DNA of 64,000 bases, from contig CAVZRJ010000003.1 of assembly GCA_963777665.1 (NCBI GenBank), forward strand, positions 562,499-626,498, given 5' to 3'. Made by a program: the position numbers and the translations under genes. The notes under the pieces were generated by a model that was not told where the DNA came from, did not search any database, and worked only from the letters and a program-made list of their open reading frames with translations. This DNA is from Bog-756 sp963777665 (lineage in GTDB: Bacteria; Actinomycetota; Acidimicrobiia; Acidimicrobiales; RAAP-2). This document shows positions 19,772 through 30,204 of the stretch, piece after piece. Every line of letters starts with the position of its first letter. Within the stretch, counting starts at the first letter, position 1.

Positions 19772-21445
19772 CTACTTGAGCTCCACCAGGTCGAGCGCCT
19801 CGTCCCTCCAGTGGGTGAAGACCTCGTCGGGCAGGGTCAGGCTGTGGGTGGGGTCGAGCGCTTCGACGAAGGAGCGGTCGTGGCTCACCACCACGATGGT
19901 GCCCGGCCAGTTGCCGAGCATGGTGCCGACTGCCTCGATCGAGGTCGGGTCGAGGTTGTTGGTGGGTTCGTCGAGCAGCAGCAGGTTGGCCCGGCCGGCC
20001 GCCAGCATGGCGAGGCCGAGCTTGGCCCGCTCGCCGCCCGAGAGCGTCTTGGGCATCTGGTGGGCCGCCTTGCCGGCGATCCCGAACGAGCCGAGCAGTG
20101 ACCGTCGTTCGGTCTCGTTGACCAGGACGGTGTCGTCGATGTTGCCGAGCACGGTCTTGTCCGGATCGACCTGCTCGTGCTCCTGGGCGAAGTAGCCGGG
20201 GGTCACGTTGATCCCGAGCTCCACGGCGCCCTCGGACGGCTCCTGCACGCCTGCCAGGCAGCGCAGCAGGCTCGACTTGCCGGCGCCGTTGCGACCGATG
20301 ATCACCACCCGGTCGCCCCGCCGGCAGTGGAAGTCGACGTTTGCGAGCACGGTGAGGTCCCCGTAGCGGACGGACAGCCGGCGGACCCTGAGCGGGACCT
20401 CGCCCGAACGGACCGGGGTCGGCAGGGTGAAGGAGCTCTTCCGCTCCCGGCGGCGCACCTCGGTCCTCGAGGATTCGAGGCGCTCGACCCGCTTGTCGAG
20501 GGACTTGGCGATCCGGGCCCGGCGGTTGGTGCTCCCGCGCATCGAGTCGGCCAGGGTCGAGAGCCGGGTGATCTCGCGGCCCTCGAGCAGGGCCGAACGC
20601 TCGCGTTGGGACTGGTCGGTCTCGAGCTGGACCAGGTACGAGGAGTAGGTGCCCTTGAACTCGTGGAGACGGCCGTCGGACAGGCGCAGCACCTTGTGGA
20701 TCGACCGGTCGAGCAGCTTGAGGTCGTGGGAGACGACCAGGATGGACCCGGGGAACCGCTCGAGCTCGTCCATCAGCCACCGCTTTGCCGGGCGGTCGAG
20801 ATGGTTGGTGGGCTCATCGAGGATCATGGTGTCGGGTGCCTGGAAGAGGATCCGGATCAGATCGACCCGGCGCCGCTGGCCTCCGGAGAGCGTCTCGATG
20901 TCCTCGACGAGCAGCTCCTGACGGAGTCCGAGGCCGTCGGCCAGCCGGGCCATGGTGGACTCGGCCTCGTAGCCCCCGTTCTCACGGAACTGCTCTTCCA
21001 GGTCGGAGAAGAGCGCGATGTTCTCCTGCGAGGGGTCCTTGGACATCTGGGTACGGGCCTTGCCCAAGGCGTCGTCCAGCACGTCGAGGCCTCTGCCCGA
21101 CAGGACGTGGGAGAAGCCGCTCGGATCGATGCCGAGTCCCCGCGGATCGGGGACCTGGGGGAGGTACCCGAAGGTGCCCCGGACACGGGCGTTGCCGGTC
21201 GAGCGTACGTTGCGTCCGGGCTCGTCGATGACCACCGAGAGGAATGTCGATTTGCCCGTTCCGTTCCTCCCGACCAGTCCCACCTTCTCGCCGGCGCCCA
21301 CCACGAAGGACGCGTCCGAGAGCAGGGTGCGGTCACCGATCTCGATGGTGAGGGAGGATCCGACGATCATGGGGAGCGGTGTGACCGCACCGCGTCCGGG
21401 GGGTTCCCGGGTCACGGCGCCGGGGATCCCGGCGGGTCTGGCCAT
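19772..21445 (-). CDS. ABC-F family ATPase (ribosome-associated type)
   Basis: A 557-residue protein with two ABC domains and no membrane segment. Domain 1 has Walker A GRNGTGKST, signature LSGGQRRRVD and DEPTNHLD. Domain 2 has GRNGAGKSS, LSGGERAKLG and DEPTNNLD. An 80-residue charged linker between them (RREITRL...RRRERKSSF region) corresponds to the P-site tRNA interaction motif. ABC-F proteins act on translating ribosomes or give antibiotic resistance. The start is ATG 21445, nine bases after GGGAG; ATG 21370 is an alternative. Confidence 0.88.
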   Translation of the reverse strand: MARPAGIPGAVTREPPGRGAVTPLPMIVGSSLTIEIGDRTLLSDASFVVGAGEKVGLVGRNGTGKSTFLSVVIDEPGRNVRSTGNARVRGTFGYLPQVPDPRGLGIDPSGFSHVLSGRGLDVLDDALGKARTQMSKDPSQENIALFSDLEEQFRENGGYEAESTMARLADGLGLRQELLVEDIETLSGGQRRRVDLIRILFQAPDTMILDEPTNHLDRPAKRWLMDELERFPGSILVVSHDLKLLDRSIHKVLRLSDGRLHEFKGTYSSYLVQLETDQSQRERSALLEGREITRLSTLADSMRGSTNRRARIAKSLDKRVERLESSRTEVRRRERKSSFTLPTPVRSGEVPLRVRRLSVRYGDLTVLANVDFHCRRGDRVVIIGRNGAGKSSLLRCLAGVQEPSEGAVELGINVTPGYFAQEHEQVDPDKTVLGNIDDTVLVNETERRSLLGSFGIAGKAAHQMPKTLSGGERAKLGLAMLAAGRANLLLLDEPTNNLDPTSIEAVGTMLGNWPGTIVVVSHDRSFVEALDPTHSLTLPDEVFTHWRDEALDLVELK

Positions 21446-21605
21446 CTTCAGTCTCCCACACCGGTGGGGCGGCCACGCTCAGCGGCCGCCGGGGAGACAG
21501 CTGCGCCCGATTCTGACTGGAGTGCGTTCCGTCACACGCATGACACATGAGCACGCAGCCAATACGGGGTCTACCGTTGTTGCACCTTCGAGCGGGGAGA
21601 GGCGG

Positions 21606-22571
21606 ATGAGCGTTGAGACCAGTGGGGCGTCGGGGGGGAAGGTGAGCGATCTGGACGGGGTACGCGTCAAGTTGGCGATGGCTCGCGCCAACGCTGAGCA
21701 ACTGGATACCCTGCTTCGGCCGTTCGTCGAAGCGGCGCGGCGGTCGATCGAGAGAACGCCCTGCGACAATCCGTTCGAGGTCGTCTACAAGATCACGAAA
21801 GTGCCCTGGATCGATCCGGCGTGGAGCGCAATCTTCGGGCAGGGCATCTACAACATCAGGTCGGCCCTCGACCATCTCGCCTGGCAGCTCGTCCTCCTCG
21901 ACGGCCAGGAACCCACCAGGGCTACCCAGTTCCCATTGCTGGACACGAACAGGGACAAGAGCGGTCGCAAGGTGCAGGTGGACATCGCTCCCGGCATCAA
22001 GCGACCGGACATTCTGGCAGCGGTTGAGTCGATGCAGCCGTATCACGGGGGCGGCAAATGGGGCGATCAGCTCGGGGTGGTTGGCGAGTTGTCGGGCATC
22101 GACAAGCATCGTCTGCCCATTGCGGTCTCGACGATGCTGAACGTCGACAACATCTTCTGGGGTCTCCCGGAGGGCTCGACGCCTCCGAGTTGGTGGTTCC
22201 CCGTGGGCAAGGCTCTGCACGAAGGGGACGTGGTCGCCAAGTTCTTGTTCAACGAGCCCGTGGCGCCGGAGATGTTCGATCCTCATCTCGTGCCGCAGAT
22301 TGCCCTTGACGAAGCTCCCCTGGGAAGCCCGTATCGAACGCAGGACCTCGCGAGTCTCCTGGGTGGTTTGGCCAGGATCGCCGCATTCAAGATCGACACG
22401 TTGATCGTTGCGCCTCTGTTCGAGGGTGAGCCACCAGCCTGGATCGCACCGGGGCCACCCCGGCCCGATGCCTCTCCGAGAACGGATACGACCCTGCTGG
22501 AGAGCAGTGGGCGCTGGGGCGCCGATGACAACGGTCAGACGGCCCCCACGGTGGAGGCAGACGCGACCTGA
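21606..22571 (+). CDS. Hypothetical protein, function unknown
   Basis: A 321-residue protein I cannot place in a named family. The segment IYNIRSALDHLAWQLVLLDG resembles a helical RSALDHL motif seen in many uncharacterised bacterial and phage-associated proteins. The rest is soluble, without signal peptide, and ends in a Pro/Thr-rich disordered tail. ATG 21606 is preceded by GGGAGAGG. It lies between core genes (ABC-F ATPase and dus/maf) next to a lone methyltransferase, so the pair looks like an accessory insertion. An ATG at 21543 is another possible start. Confidence 0.55.
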   Translation: MSVETSGASGGKVSDLDGVRVKLAMARANAEQLDTLLRPFVEAARRSIERTPCDNPFEVVYKITKVPWIDPAWSAIFGQGIYNIRSALDHLAWQLVLLDGQEPTRATQFPLLDTNRDKSGRKVQVDIAPGIKRPDILAAVESMQPYHGGGKWGDQLGVVGELSGIDKHRLPIAVSTMLNVDNIFWGLPEGSTPPSWWFPVGKALHEGDVVAKFLFNEPVAPEMFDPHLVPQIALDEAPLGSPYRTQDLASLLGGLARIAAFKIDTLIVAPLFEGEPPAWIAPGPPRPDASPRTDTTLLESSGRWGADDNGQTAPTVEADAT

Positions 22572-22645
22572 TCCATCGCCGGGCCGGTCATTCGGCATCC
22601 GACTGCAGGCGCGACCTCGACCGGGTGCTCCTCGAGGGATTCTTG

Positions 22646-23551
22646 TCATCCTCGATTCCTCTCGGCAACGAGACAGAACGCCGGACCGTTCGGGTGCGAC
22701 CGGTGGTCGAACGTGATGCCCTTCACGTCGAAACCGAAATGGTCGAGCGCTCCGAGAATCCCGTCCCGAGTCATCCAGGACGTCCAGGTCTGCAGGCCGC
22801 CGCAGAATCCACGCCACCCGGGCGCTGTTCCGTAGTCATGACGGTAGAGCACGTGCTCGTAGCCGGCTGTCGTCGTCGTGATCGGCTCTGAATATCTCGC
22901 GCCAACGGTCGGGTTCGCCTGCAGCAGGTCGGCGTCGTAGTAGTGGGTCCAGAGCAGCAGGCGGTCGCTGACGCTCGTCGCCAGCTCCAAGAGCGCTACC
23001 GGGTCGGGTTGGTGATAGAGGACTCCCACTGCCAGGCAGAGGTCCCAGCTTCGTCCCTCGTCCGTTGCATCCCGAAGGAATGGCACGAAGTCCCCGCAGA
23101 GGAAACGCACGCTCGGCATGCCCGACAATTCCTTGGCCAACAGGCAGCGAAGGAATGCTCGTTGGTTCGCCTCCACAGCTATGACCTCGGCCGCCCCGAG
23201 GCGATCGAGCATGTAGCTGTGCCCGCCTTCGAGCGGTCCCAACTCGATGACTCGCATGCCCTTGATCCCGCCGAACTGTTCGTCGGCGTAGGTGATGCGC
23301 CCGTCCTCGAAGAGTTTCGCTGCGCCTCCCGTCAGTCCCTGGAACGGCGCGGGGAACTCAGAGCTCCACTGACCCCGGAAGATGTCGACCGCCGTTTTCG
23401 GAGTTGGCAGTTCCCGACAGAACACGCCCTCGGCTCCCGTCGAGTCCAGGCACGCTGTTCCAACAGGGGGCTCGGCCGCGGGTGCTCCGCCCCGCAAGGC
23501 GCGGAGAGCAGCTCGAATCCTCCGCTCTGCGCCTCCTGCGCTGACAACCAT
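22646..23551 (-). CDS. Class I SAM-dependent methyltransferase
   Basis: A 301-residue protein with the Rossmann-type SAM site VIELGPLEGGHSYML, the acidic strand-2 end VIAVEANQ, and LCLAVGVLYHQPDPVALLE, a layout close to the CmoB/DUF1698 style of methyltransferases. The N-terminal 80 residues are poorly conserved. A short N-terminal arginine-rich stretch precedes the fold. The acceptor is unknown. It converges with the unknown gene at 21606, with 74 bases between their ends, and no other partner gene is seen. Confidence 0.75.
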   Translation of the reverse strand: MVVSAGGAERRIRAALRALRGGAPAAEPPVGTACLDSTGAEGVFCRELPTPKTAVDIFRGQWSSEFPAPFQGLTGGAAKLFEDGRITYADEQFGGIKGMRVIELGPLEGGHSYMLDRLGAAEVIAVEANQRAFLRCLLAKELSGMPSVRFLCGDFVPFLRDATDEGRSWDLCLAVGVLYHQPDPVALLELATSVSDRLLLWTHYYDADLLQANPTVGARYSEPITTTTAGYEHVLYRHDYGTAPGWRGFCGGLQTWTSWMTRDGILGALDHFGFDVKGITFDHRSHPNGPAFCLVAERNRG

Positions 23552-23614
23552 CTGCCACTCCTTCTCGAGAAACGGGGTTCATCGGTCAACTCGGTGGCGC
23601 GGTGTTGCAGTGAG

Positions 23615-24766
23615 TCACCCTCCCGAGACGAGGAGGTCACCACCGGCCGGGGGGGTGGGGTCGTCGACGTTCTGCAGCCACCCTTCGGGCAGATGGACCG
23701 GTCTCGGGCCGTGGGTGTGGCCCCGCGCGATGCGCAGGGCCCCGGCTGGCAGGCGCAGGTCCGGATCGAGCCCGTCGAGCAGGGTGGCGACCTCGGCCGT
23801 CGCGGTGGCCAGTGCGAGCGAACGCCGGACGGCAGAGCCCACCGGGAACCCGGTCAGGTACCACCCTGCGTGCTTGCGGAACTGGCGCACACCCAGGTCC
23901 TCGCCGAACGAGTCGCACAGCAGGGCCAGATGGGCCTGCATCATCGAGCAGATCTCCCCCAGGTCCGGGGGAGGCGGCACCGGCTCCCCGCGGAACGCGG
24001 CGGCGAGGTCCCTGAACAGCCATGGCCGACCGAGGCAGCCGCGCCCGACCACCACGCCGTCGCACCCGGTCGAGGCCATCATGGCCAGGGCGTCGCCCGC
24101 CTCCCAGAGGTCACCGTTGCCGAGGACGGGCACAGACGTCACGGCCTGCTTGAGCTCGGCGACGGCTCCCCAGTCGGCCGCGCCCGAGTACAGCTGCTCG
24201 GCGGTGCGGGCGTGCAGGGTGACCGCCGCCGCCCCTTCGTCCTCGGCGATCCGCCCCGACTCGAGGAAGGTGCTGTGGGCGGCGTCGACCCCGATCCGCA
24301 GTTTGACCGTGACCGGCACCGACCCGGCCTGTGCCACCGCGGCCCGGACGATGGCCCGGAAGAGGGCCCGGTGCAGCGGCAGCGCCGCCCCGGCACCCTG
24401 CCGGGTCACCTTGCCGGCCGGGCACCCGAAGTTGAGATCGACGTGGTCGACCCCGGTCTCGTCGACGAGGCGGCCGACGGCCCGACCCATGACCACCGGG
24501 TCGACGCCGGACAGTTGGACGCTCCGGACCTCCTCGTCGGGCGCAAAGGAGGCCATGGCCTCCGTCTTGGCGTTCCCCTCCACCAGGGCCCGTGCGGTGA
24601 TCATCTCGCTCACGTAGAGCGCGGCGCCGTACCCGCGGCACAGGGTGCGGAAGGCACGGTTGGTGACCCCGGCCATCGGGGCGAGCACCACCGGCACGTC
24701 GAGGACGATCGGTCCGAGCTTGAGGGCCGGCGGTGCGGAAGGCGCGGGTCCGCGAGCGGTCGTCAC
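23615..24766 (-). CDS. dus: tRNA-dihydrouridine synthase (Dus family)
   Basis: A 383-residue FMN enzyme that reduces uridines in tRNA D-loops. It has APMAGVTNRAFRTLC at the N-terminus, the active-site NFGCPAGKVTRQGAGAAL with catalytic Cys, TVKLRIG, TLHARTAEQLYSG and the FMN-phosphate region GNGDLWEAGDALAMM plus GVVVGRGCLGRPWLF. Its GTG start overlaps the maf stop by four bases (GTGA), so it is translationally coupled to maf. DusB is the likeliest subtype for an actinobacterium, but this is not resolved by sequence reading. Confidence 0.93.
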   Translation of the reverse strand: MTTARGPAPSAPPALKLGPIVLDVPVVLAPMAGVTNRAFRTLCRGYGAALYVSEMITARALVEGNAKTEAMASFAPDEEVRSVQLSGVDPVVMGRAVGRLVDETGVDHVDLNFGCPAGKVTRQGAGAALPLHRALFRAIVRAAVAQAGSVPVTVKLRIGVDAAHSTFLESGRIAEDEGAAAVTLHARTAEQLYSGAADWGAVAELKQAVTSVPVLGNGDLWEAGDALAMMASTGCDGVVVGRGCLGRPWLFRDLAAAFRGEPVPPPPDLGEICSMMQAHLALLCDSFGEDLGVRQFRKHAGWYLTGFPVGSAVRRSLALATATAEVATLLDGLDPDLRLPAGALRIARGHTHGPRPVHLPEGWLQNVDDPTPPAGGDLLVSGG

Positions 24767-25368
24767 GGTGCGCTCGCAGCCCACAGGTCGGTCACCGAGT
24801 GGCCGAGCCGTGAGAGCAGGCTTCGGAAGACGGGAAGGGAGAGGCCGATCACGTTGCTCGGGTCGCCTTCGATCCCGTCGATGAACGGCGCCGAACGGCC
24901 GTCCAGGGTGAAGGCCCCGGCCACCTCCAACGCCTCGGGGGTGGCGAGATAGGCGTCGAGCTCGGCATCGGTGGTGGTCGCGAAGTGGACCGTCGTGCTG
25001 GCCACCGCCGTGGCCTGTGTGCCGGTCAGCTCGTCGATGAGGCAGTGACCGGTGTGCAAGGTGCCCGACCGACCGCGCATCGACTCGAGCCACGACCTCG
25101 CCTCGCCGACCGACGCCGGCTTGCCGTGGGGACGGCCCTCGAACTCGAGCATCGAGTCGCATCCGATGACCAGGGAGCGACCCGCTGAGTCGGCGACAGC
25201 CGTCGCCTTGGCCGCGGCGATGCGGGTGACCGACCCGGCCGTGTCGGCCGGATCGAGGTCGTCCTCGTCGACGCCGCTGACCACCACCGTGGGGTCGAAG
25301 CCGGCCGCCCGCAGCAGCCGCAGGCGCGCGGTCGAGGCGGAGGCGAGGACCAGGGTGCGTGCCGACAT
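24763..25368 (-). CDS. maf: Maf family nucleoside-triphosphate pyrophosphatase
   Basis: A 201-residue Maf protein, a house-cleaning enzyme hydrolysing dTTP/UTP or modified nucleotides. It has the N-terminal substrate loop LVLASASTARLRLLRAAG, the catalytic acid region VIGCDSMLEFEG, GKPASVGEARSWL and GIEGDPSNVIGLSLPVF near the C-terminus. It is the first gene of a two-gene operon with the dihydrouridine synthase, linked by a GTGA overlap. The start ATG 25368 is the only one giving the conserved N-terminal strand. Confidence 0.93.
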   Translation of the reverse strand: MSARTLVLASASTARLRLLRAAGFDPTVVVSGVDEDDLDPADTAGSVTRIAAAKATAVADSAGRSLVIGCDSMLEFEGRPHGKPASVGEARSWLESMRGRSGTLHTGHCLIDELTGTQATAVASTTVHFATTTDAELDAYLATPEALEVAGAFTLDGRSAPFIDGIEGDPSNVIGLSLPVFRSLLSRLGHSVTDLWAASAP

Positions 25369-25453
25369 GGGCCAAGCGTACGGCGCAGGACGACCGGGCC
25401 GGTCCGGCCCGCCGGGGCTGTCCACCGGTGCCGGGATGCGCGATCCTGGTGAC

Positions 25454-25735
25454 ATGACCGACACCGGCACCACCCTGGCTCCGCAGCACACCGATCCCGT
25501 GCCCGACCACGACCACGAACGCATGTCCCATATCGTGCTCGAGGGGTACACCCCCGAGGAGGGTGACTTCGTCGCGACCGGCCCGTCGGTGGTCGAGGGG
25601 ATGGTCAACGGCACGGCGGTCAGGGCCCTCTGCGGCAAGATCTGGGTGCCGGGGCGCAACCCCCAGCGCTTCCCGCTCTGCCCGACCTGCAGGGAGATCG
25701 CCGAGGCCCGTGGCTGGACGGTCCCGGCCGGCTGA
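25454..25735 (+). CDS. DUF3039 protein
   Basis: A 93-residue actinobacterial protein of the DUF3039 family. The conserved core is MSHIVLEGYTPEEGDFVATG followed by a small zinc-ribbon-like part with cysteines in ALCGKIW and LCPTCREI. There is no membrane segment, and the function is unknown. The start ATG 25454 is supported by a GGTG stretch a few bases upstream and by family length. It is divergent from maf, with an 85-base gap. Confidence 0.8.
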   Translation: MTDTGTTLAPQHTDPVPDHDHERMSHIVLEGYTPEEGDFVATGPSVVEGMVNGTAVRALCGKIWVPGRNPQRFPLCPTCREIAEARGWTVPAG

Positions 25736-25780
25736 CCCGCGGACCGATCGGACTGCCCGGACCGCAGCCTGCGCCCGTCG

Positions 25781-25786
25781 TAGAGT
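25781..25786 (+). promoter_or_regulatory. Leaderless-type -10 element TAGAGT
   Basis: TAGAGT ends eight bases before ATG 25795, consistent with a leaderless transcript for the DinB-like gene. The same hexamer is used ahead of secA. Confidence 0.45.
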
Positions 25787-25794
25787 CGTCCGGG

Positions 25795-26271
25795 ATGCCC
25801 GATCAGAAACCGCCGCGCACCGTCGGCGGCGAACGCACCGTCCTCCGTGCGCTCCTCCAGTACCAGCGCGAGTCGGTCGTGCGCACGGTGGCCGGGGTGG
25901 ACGAGGTCGCGGCCCGCACCGAGCTGGTGGGGAGCGGCACCAGCCTGCTGTGGCTGGTCCGTCACCTGACCGGGGCCGAGTCCCTCTGGGTCCTCCACCG
26001 GTTCGCGGGCGGGCCGGTCGGGGAACAGCTGTCGGCCGTCGGGTCCGAGCTCGCGCTGGCCGACGCGGTCGACGCCTACCGGGCGGTGTGGGGACGTGTC
26101 GACGACGTGGTGGACGCCGCGCCGGACCTCGAGGCCTTCTGCGCCGACACCGGGACCGAGTCGCCGGTCACCCTCCGGTGGGTGCTCATGCACCTGCTCG
26201 AGGAGACGGCCCGCCATGCGGGCCATGCGGACATCCTGCGCGAGCTCATCGACGGTCAGACCGGGCGGTAG
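25795..26271 (+). CDS. DinB-like/DUF664 four-helix protein
   Basis: A 158-residue protein of the DinB/DUF664 superfamily. Its four-helix bundle carries the metal-site histidines in LVRHLTGAESLWVLHRF and HLLEETARHAGHADILRE. Members include mycothiol- or bacillithiol-dependent transferases, but many are uncharacterised; a thiol-S-transferase or detoxification role is possible. It is read from a leaderless promoter. The last 26 bases overlap the convergent bsaP gene. Confidence 0.8.
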   Translation: MPDQKPPRTVGGERTVLRALLQYQRESVVRTVAGVDEVAARTELVGSGTSLLWLVRHLTGAESLWVLHRFAGGPVGEQLSAVGSELALADAVDAYRAVWGRVDDVVDAAPDLEAFCADTGTESPVTLRWVLMHLLEETARHAGHADILRELIDGQTGR

Positions 26272-26446
26272 TCCCCGGGACGGCGACCTCACCGTGGTCC
26301 CGGCACCGGGCCCGGTAGGCGCGGGGTGTGACCTCGACCGTGAGCCGGCGCCCGCAGGAGGCACAGAAGCGGGGCGGGTCGAGCGGTCTGGTGCAGCCGT
26401 CGCAGCTCAGCGAACCGCACCCGGTGCAGTGGGAGGGATCGGCCAC
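26246..26446 (-). CDS. bsaP: Biotin synthase auxiliary protein
   Basis: A 66-residue protein just downstream of bioB with many cysteines: CTGCGSLSCDGC near the N-terminus, then PLDPPRFCASCGRRLTVEV and RARCRDHGE. The block from PPRFC to CRDHGE matches BsaP, the small partner described in mycobacteria that supports Fe-S chemistry of a class of biotin synthases. Position (15 bases after the bioB stop) and strand fit an operon. A GTG start at 26446 is assumed. It overlaps the DinB-like gene by 26 bases on the opposite strand. Confidence 0.75.
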   Translation of the reverse strand: MADPSHCTGCGSLSCDGCTRPLDPPRFCASCGRRLTVEVTPRAYRARCRDHGEVAVPGTTARSDRR

Positions 26447-26460
26447 GGTCCCGGTGTGGC

Positions 26461-27548
26461 TCAGAGGACGCCGGTGAGCGCGCCGACCGGCATGCGCAGG
26501 TCGGAGAGCATCTGGAGGTCCTCCTCGGGCGAGCGGCCGAGCGTCGTGAGGTAGTTGCCCACGATGAGGGCGTTGATGCCGGAGGTCATGCCCATCGACT
26601 GCAGTTCGCGCAGGGTGACCTCCCGGCCGCCCGCGTAGCGGAGGATGACACCGGGCAGCCCGAGCCGGAAGAGGGCGATCCAGCGGATGGCATCCCAGGC
26701 CGCCACCGGACGGGCGTCCCCGAGCGGCGTGCCCGGACGCGGGTTGAGGAAGTTGAGCGGCACTTCGGTCGGATCGAGCCCCTGGAGCTCGACGATGAGC
26801 TCGACGCGCTGCTCGTCCGTCTCGCCCATGCCGATGAGGGCGCCGCAGCACAGCTCCATCCCGTGGTCGCGCACCAGCCGGCAGGTGGCCTCGCGTTCCT
26901 CCCAGGTGTGGGTGGTGACCACGTTCGGGAAGAACGACCGTGACGTCTCGAGGTTGTGGTTGTAGCGGTGCACGCCCCCGGCAGCGAAGCGACGGGCCTG
27001 CTCGTCGGTCAGCAGTCCCGCGCTGACGGCGACGTTGAGGCCGGTGCGCTCCTGCACGAGCGGCACCAGCTCGAGGATGCGCTGCATGGTGCGCTCGTCC
27101 GGGCCGCGCACCGCCAGCACGATGCAGAACTCGGAGGCGCCGGCCGCCCTCGTCTCCTCGGCGGCCCGCAGCACTTCGTCGGGGTCGAGGAAGGGGGTGG
27201 CCTGGACCGGGCGTCGAGAACCGGGACGACTGCGAGCAGAAGTGGCAGTCCTCGGGGCAGCCCCCGGTCTTGGCCGAGAGGATGCCCTCGACCTCGACGT
27301 CCGGACCGCACCAGGCCAGGCGGACCTGGTGGGCGAGGGCGGCCATCGAGGTGACCGAATGGTCGGGCAGGGCGGCCAGGCCCGCAAGCTCCTGGCCGCT
27401 GAGCAGGCGGCGTTCGTCGAGCAGGGCGGTCTCGGCCGCCCGTAGGCGCGCCCGGACCGTCGCCGGGTCCAGGTCGGGCGGTCTGGACGCGGCCCGCCGG
27501 GGGGGTGGGACAGGCGACCGCGGTGGATCGGTCGGAGAAGGCGGGCAT
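26461..27548 (-). CDS. bioB: Biotin synthase, frame broken twice (near 27210 and at the G/C run 27499-27505)
   Basis: A radical-SAM enzyme inserting sulfur into dethiobiotin. The radical-SAM cysteines are in SAKTGGCPEDCHFCSQSSRF; further blocks are ASEFCIVLAVRGPDERTM, YNHNLETSR, GMELCCGALIGMGET and LNFLNPRPGTPL. A single extra base near 27210 separates the CxxxCxxC part from the rest; correcting it gives ...SSRFSTPVQATPFL.... The N-terminus also changes frame at a seven-base homopolymer, and correcting this gives ATG 27548 and 361 residues, a normal length. The downstream bsaP indicates the auxiliary-dependent class. Without the corrections the gene would be dead. Confidence 0.85.
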
Positions 27549-27613
27549 CGCCGGGCATGCCGAAACGGTACCCGTCCCCGCCGACCCTCACGACACGGCA
27601 GGAGGCGCGGTGC

Positions 27614-28459
27614 TCAGCTGCCGGGGGCCGGGTCGCCGAAGACCGGGGGTCGCTTCTCGCGCAGCGCGGCCACCCCCTCGCGGTAGTCCGGGCCGGCCAT
27701 CATGGGGCTCGAGCAGGGCCTCGGCCGCCCGGACCGACTCGGCCGCGGTCAGGTGGAACGCCTCGTAGACCTGCCGCTTCGACGCGGCAAGCGAGGCCGG
27801 GGAGACGGTGGTGGCGAGCATCCGGGCGTACCCGGTCACGTGGTCGAGGAGTTGGTCGGGCCGCGACCACCGCCGTCACCAGTCCGAGTGCCTGGGCCTC
27901 GTCGGCGTCGAAGGTCCGGCTCGACAGGATGAGGTCGAGGGCCTGGGGCAGCCCGATGAGCTTGGGCAGCAGCCAGGCCAGACCGAACGCGCAGGGCAGG
28001 CCGAGCTTCCCGTGCGCCGTGGTGAACTTGGCCCCGCTGGCGGCAAAGCGAAGGTCGCAGTAGCAGGCCAGGGCGAAGCCGATGCCGGCCACCGGACCGT
28101 TGATCGCGGCCAGCACCGGCTTGGGGATGCCGAAGTGGTAGGCCAGCTCGGCGTCGAATTCGGGGCGCACCCCCTGGCCCGGCGTGGCCAGGTCGTCCGG
28201 GGCACCCGAGTCATAGGCCCCGCGTTCGGCGTGGCCGGCCAGGTCGTCCGACTCGGCGCCGGCGCAGAACCCCCGTCCGCTCCCGGTGACCACGATCACC
28301 CGCACCGCCGGGTCGTCGGCAGCGGTCTGCAGGAGCACCCGGTACTCGGCGTTCATCCGCGCCGTCCACGCGTTGAGCCGTTCCGGGCGATGGAGGGTGA
28401 TGGTGGCGACCGCTCCGTCCACCCCGTAGCGGGTCGCCTCGAGATCGGAGCGGCGTCAT
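27614..28459 (-). CDS. Enoyl-CoA hydratase/isomerase (crotonase), frame broken two or three times
   Basis: A crotonase-fold protein with VVTGSGRGFCAGAESDDL and AINGPVAGIGFALACYCDLRF as oxyanion-hole segments, and the C-terminal helix SKRQVYEAFHLTAAESVRAAE. Extra bases near 27860 and 27705 split the C-terminal third; correcting both gives ...ALLEPMMAGPDYREGVAALREK and a stop at 27614. The start is either GTG 28422 or, with a third correction near 28447, ATG 28459, giving 268 or 280 residues, both normal. The usual catalytic acid segment reads GLPCAFGLAWLLPKL, so the precise reaction is unclear. Confidence 0.8.
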
Positions 28460-28506
28460 GGTCGGCTTCCCTCGCCGGTCGCGGGCCACGGCCGGGCGCG
28501 GGCGAT

Positions 28507-29958
<1,452 letters not shown>

Positions 29959-30204
29959 GGCGGCTCCTTCGCTCTGCCGGCCACGTTCGCAAGCCGGTGT
30001 CGTGCGCCCGAGCCCCATCCGTCGGCCGGGGCCCCGGGGTGGTCGGTGTCGCCGTGAAATGCTAGCCCACGCCCCTGTCCGGGCCACCCGGTGTGGACAC
30101 AGCCACCCACACACCTGCGGTCGGACCGGGATGGTGACCCACGGCCGGCCCTACGGGATCTTCATCGTCGGACGCCTCCGTACCCTGCTCCGGCGACGAG
30201 CGGG

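Noticed and set aside
29959..30204. Possible SAH or SAM riboswitch upstream of ahcY
   Set aside because: The region is GC-rich with a CCCCGGGGCCCCGG palindrome, but the conserved core of the SAH riboswitch is absent.
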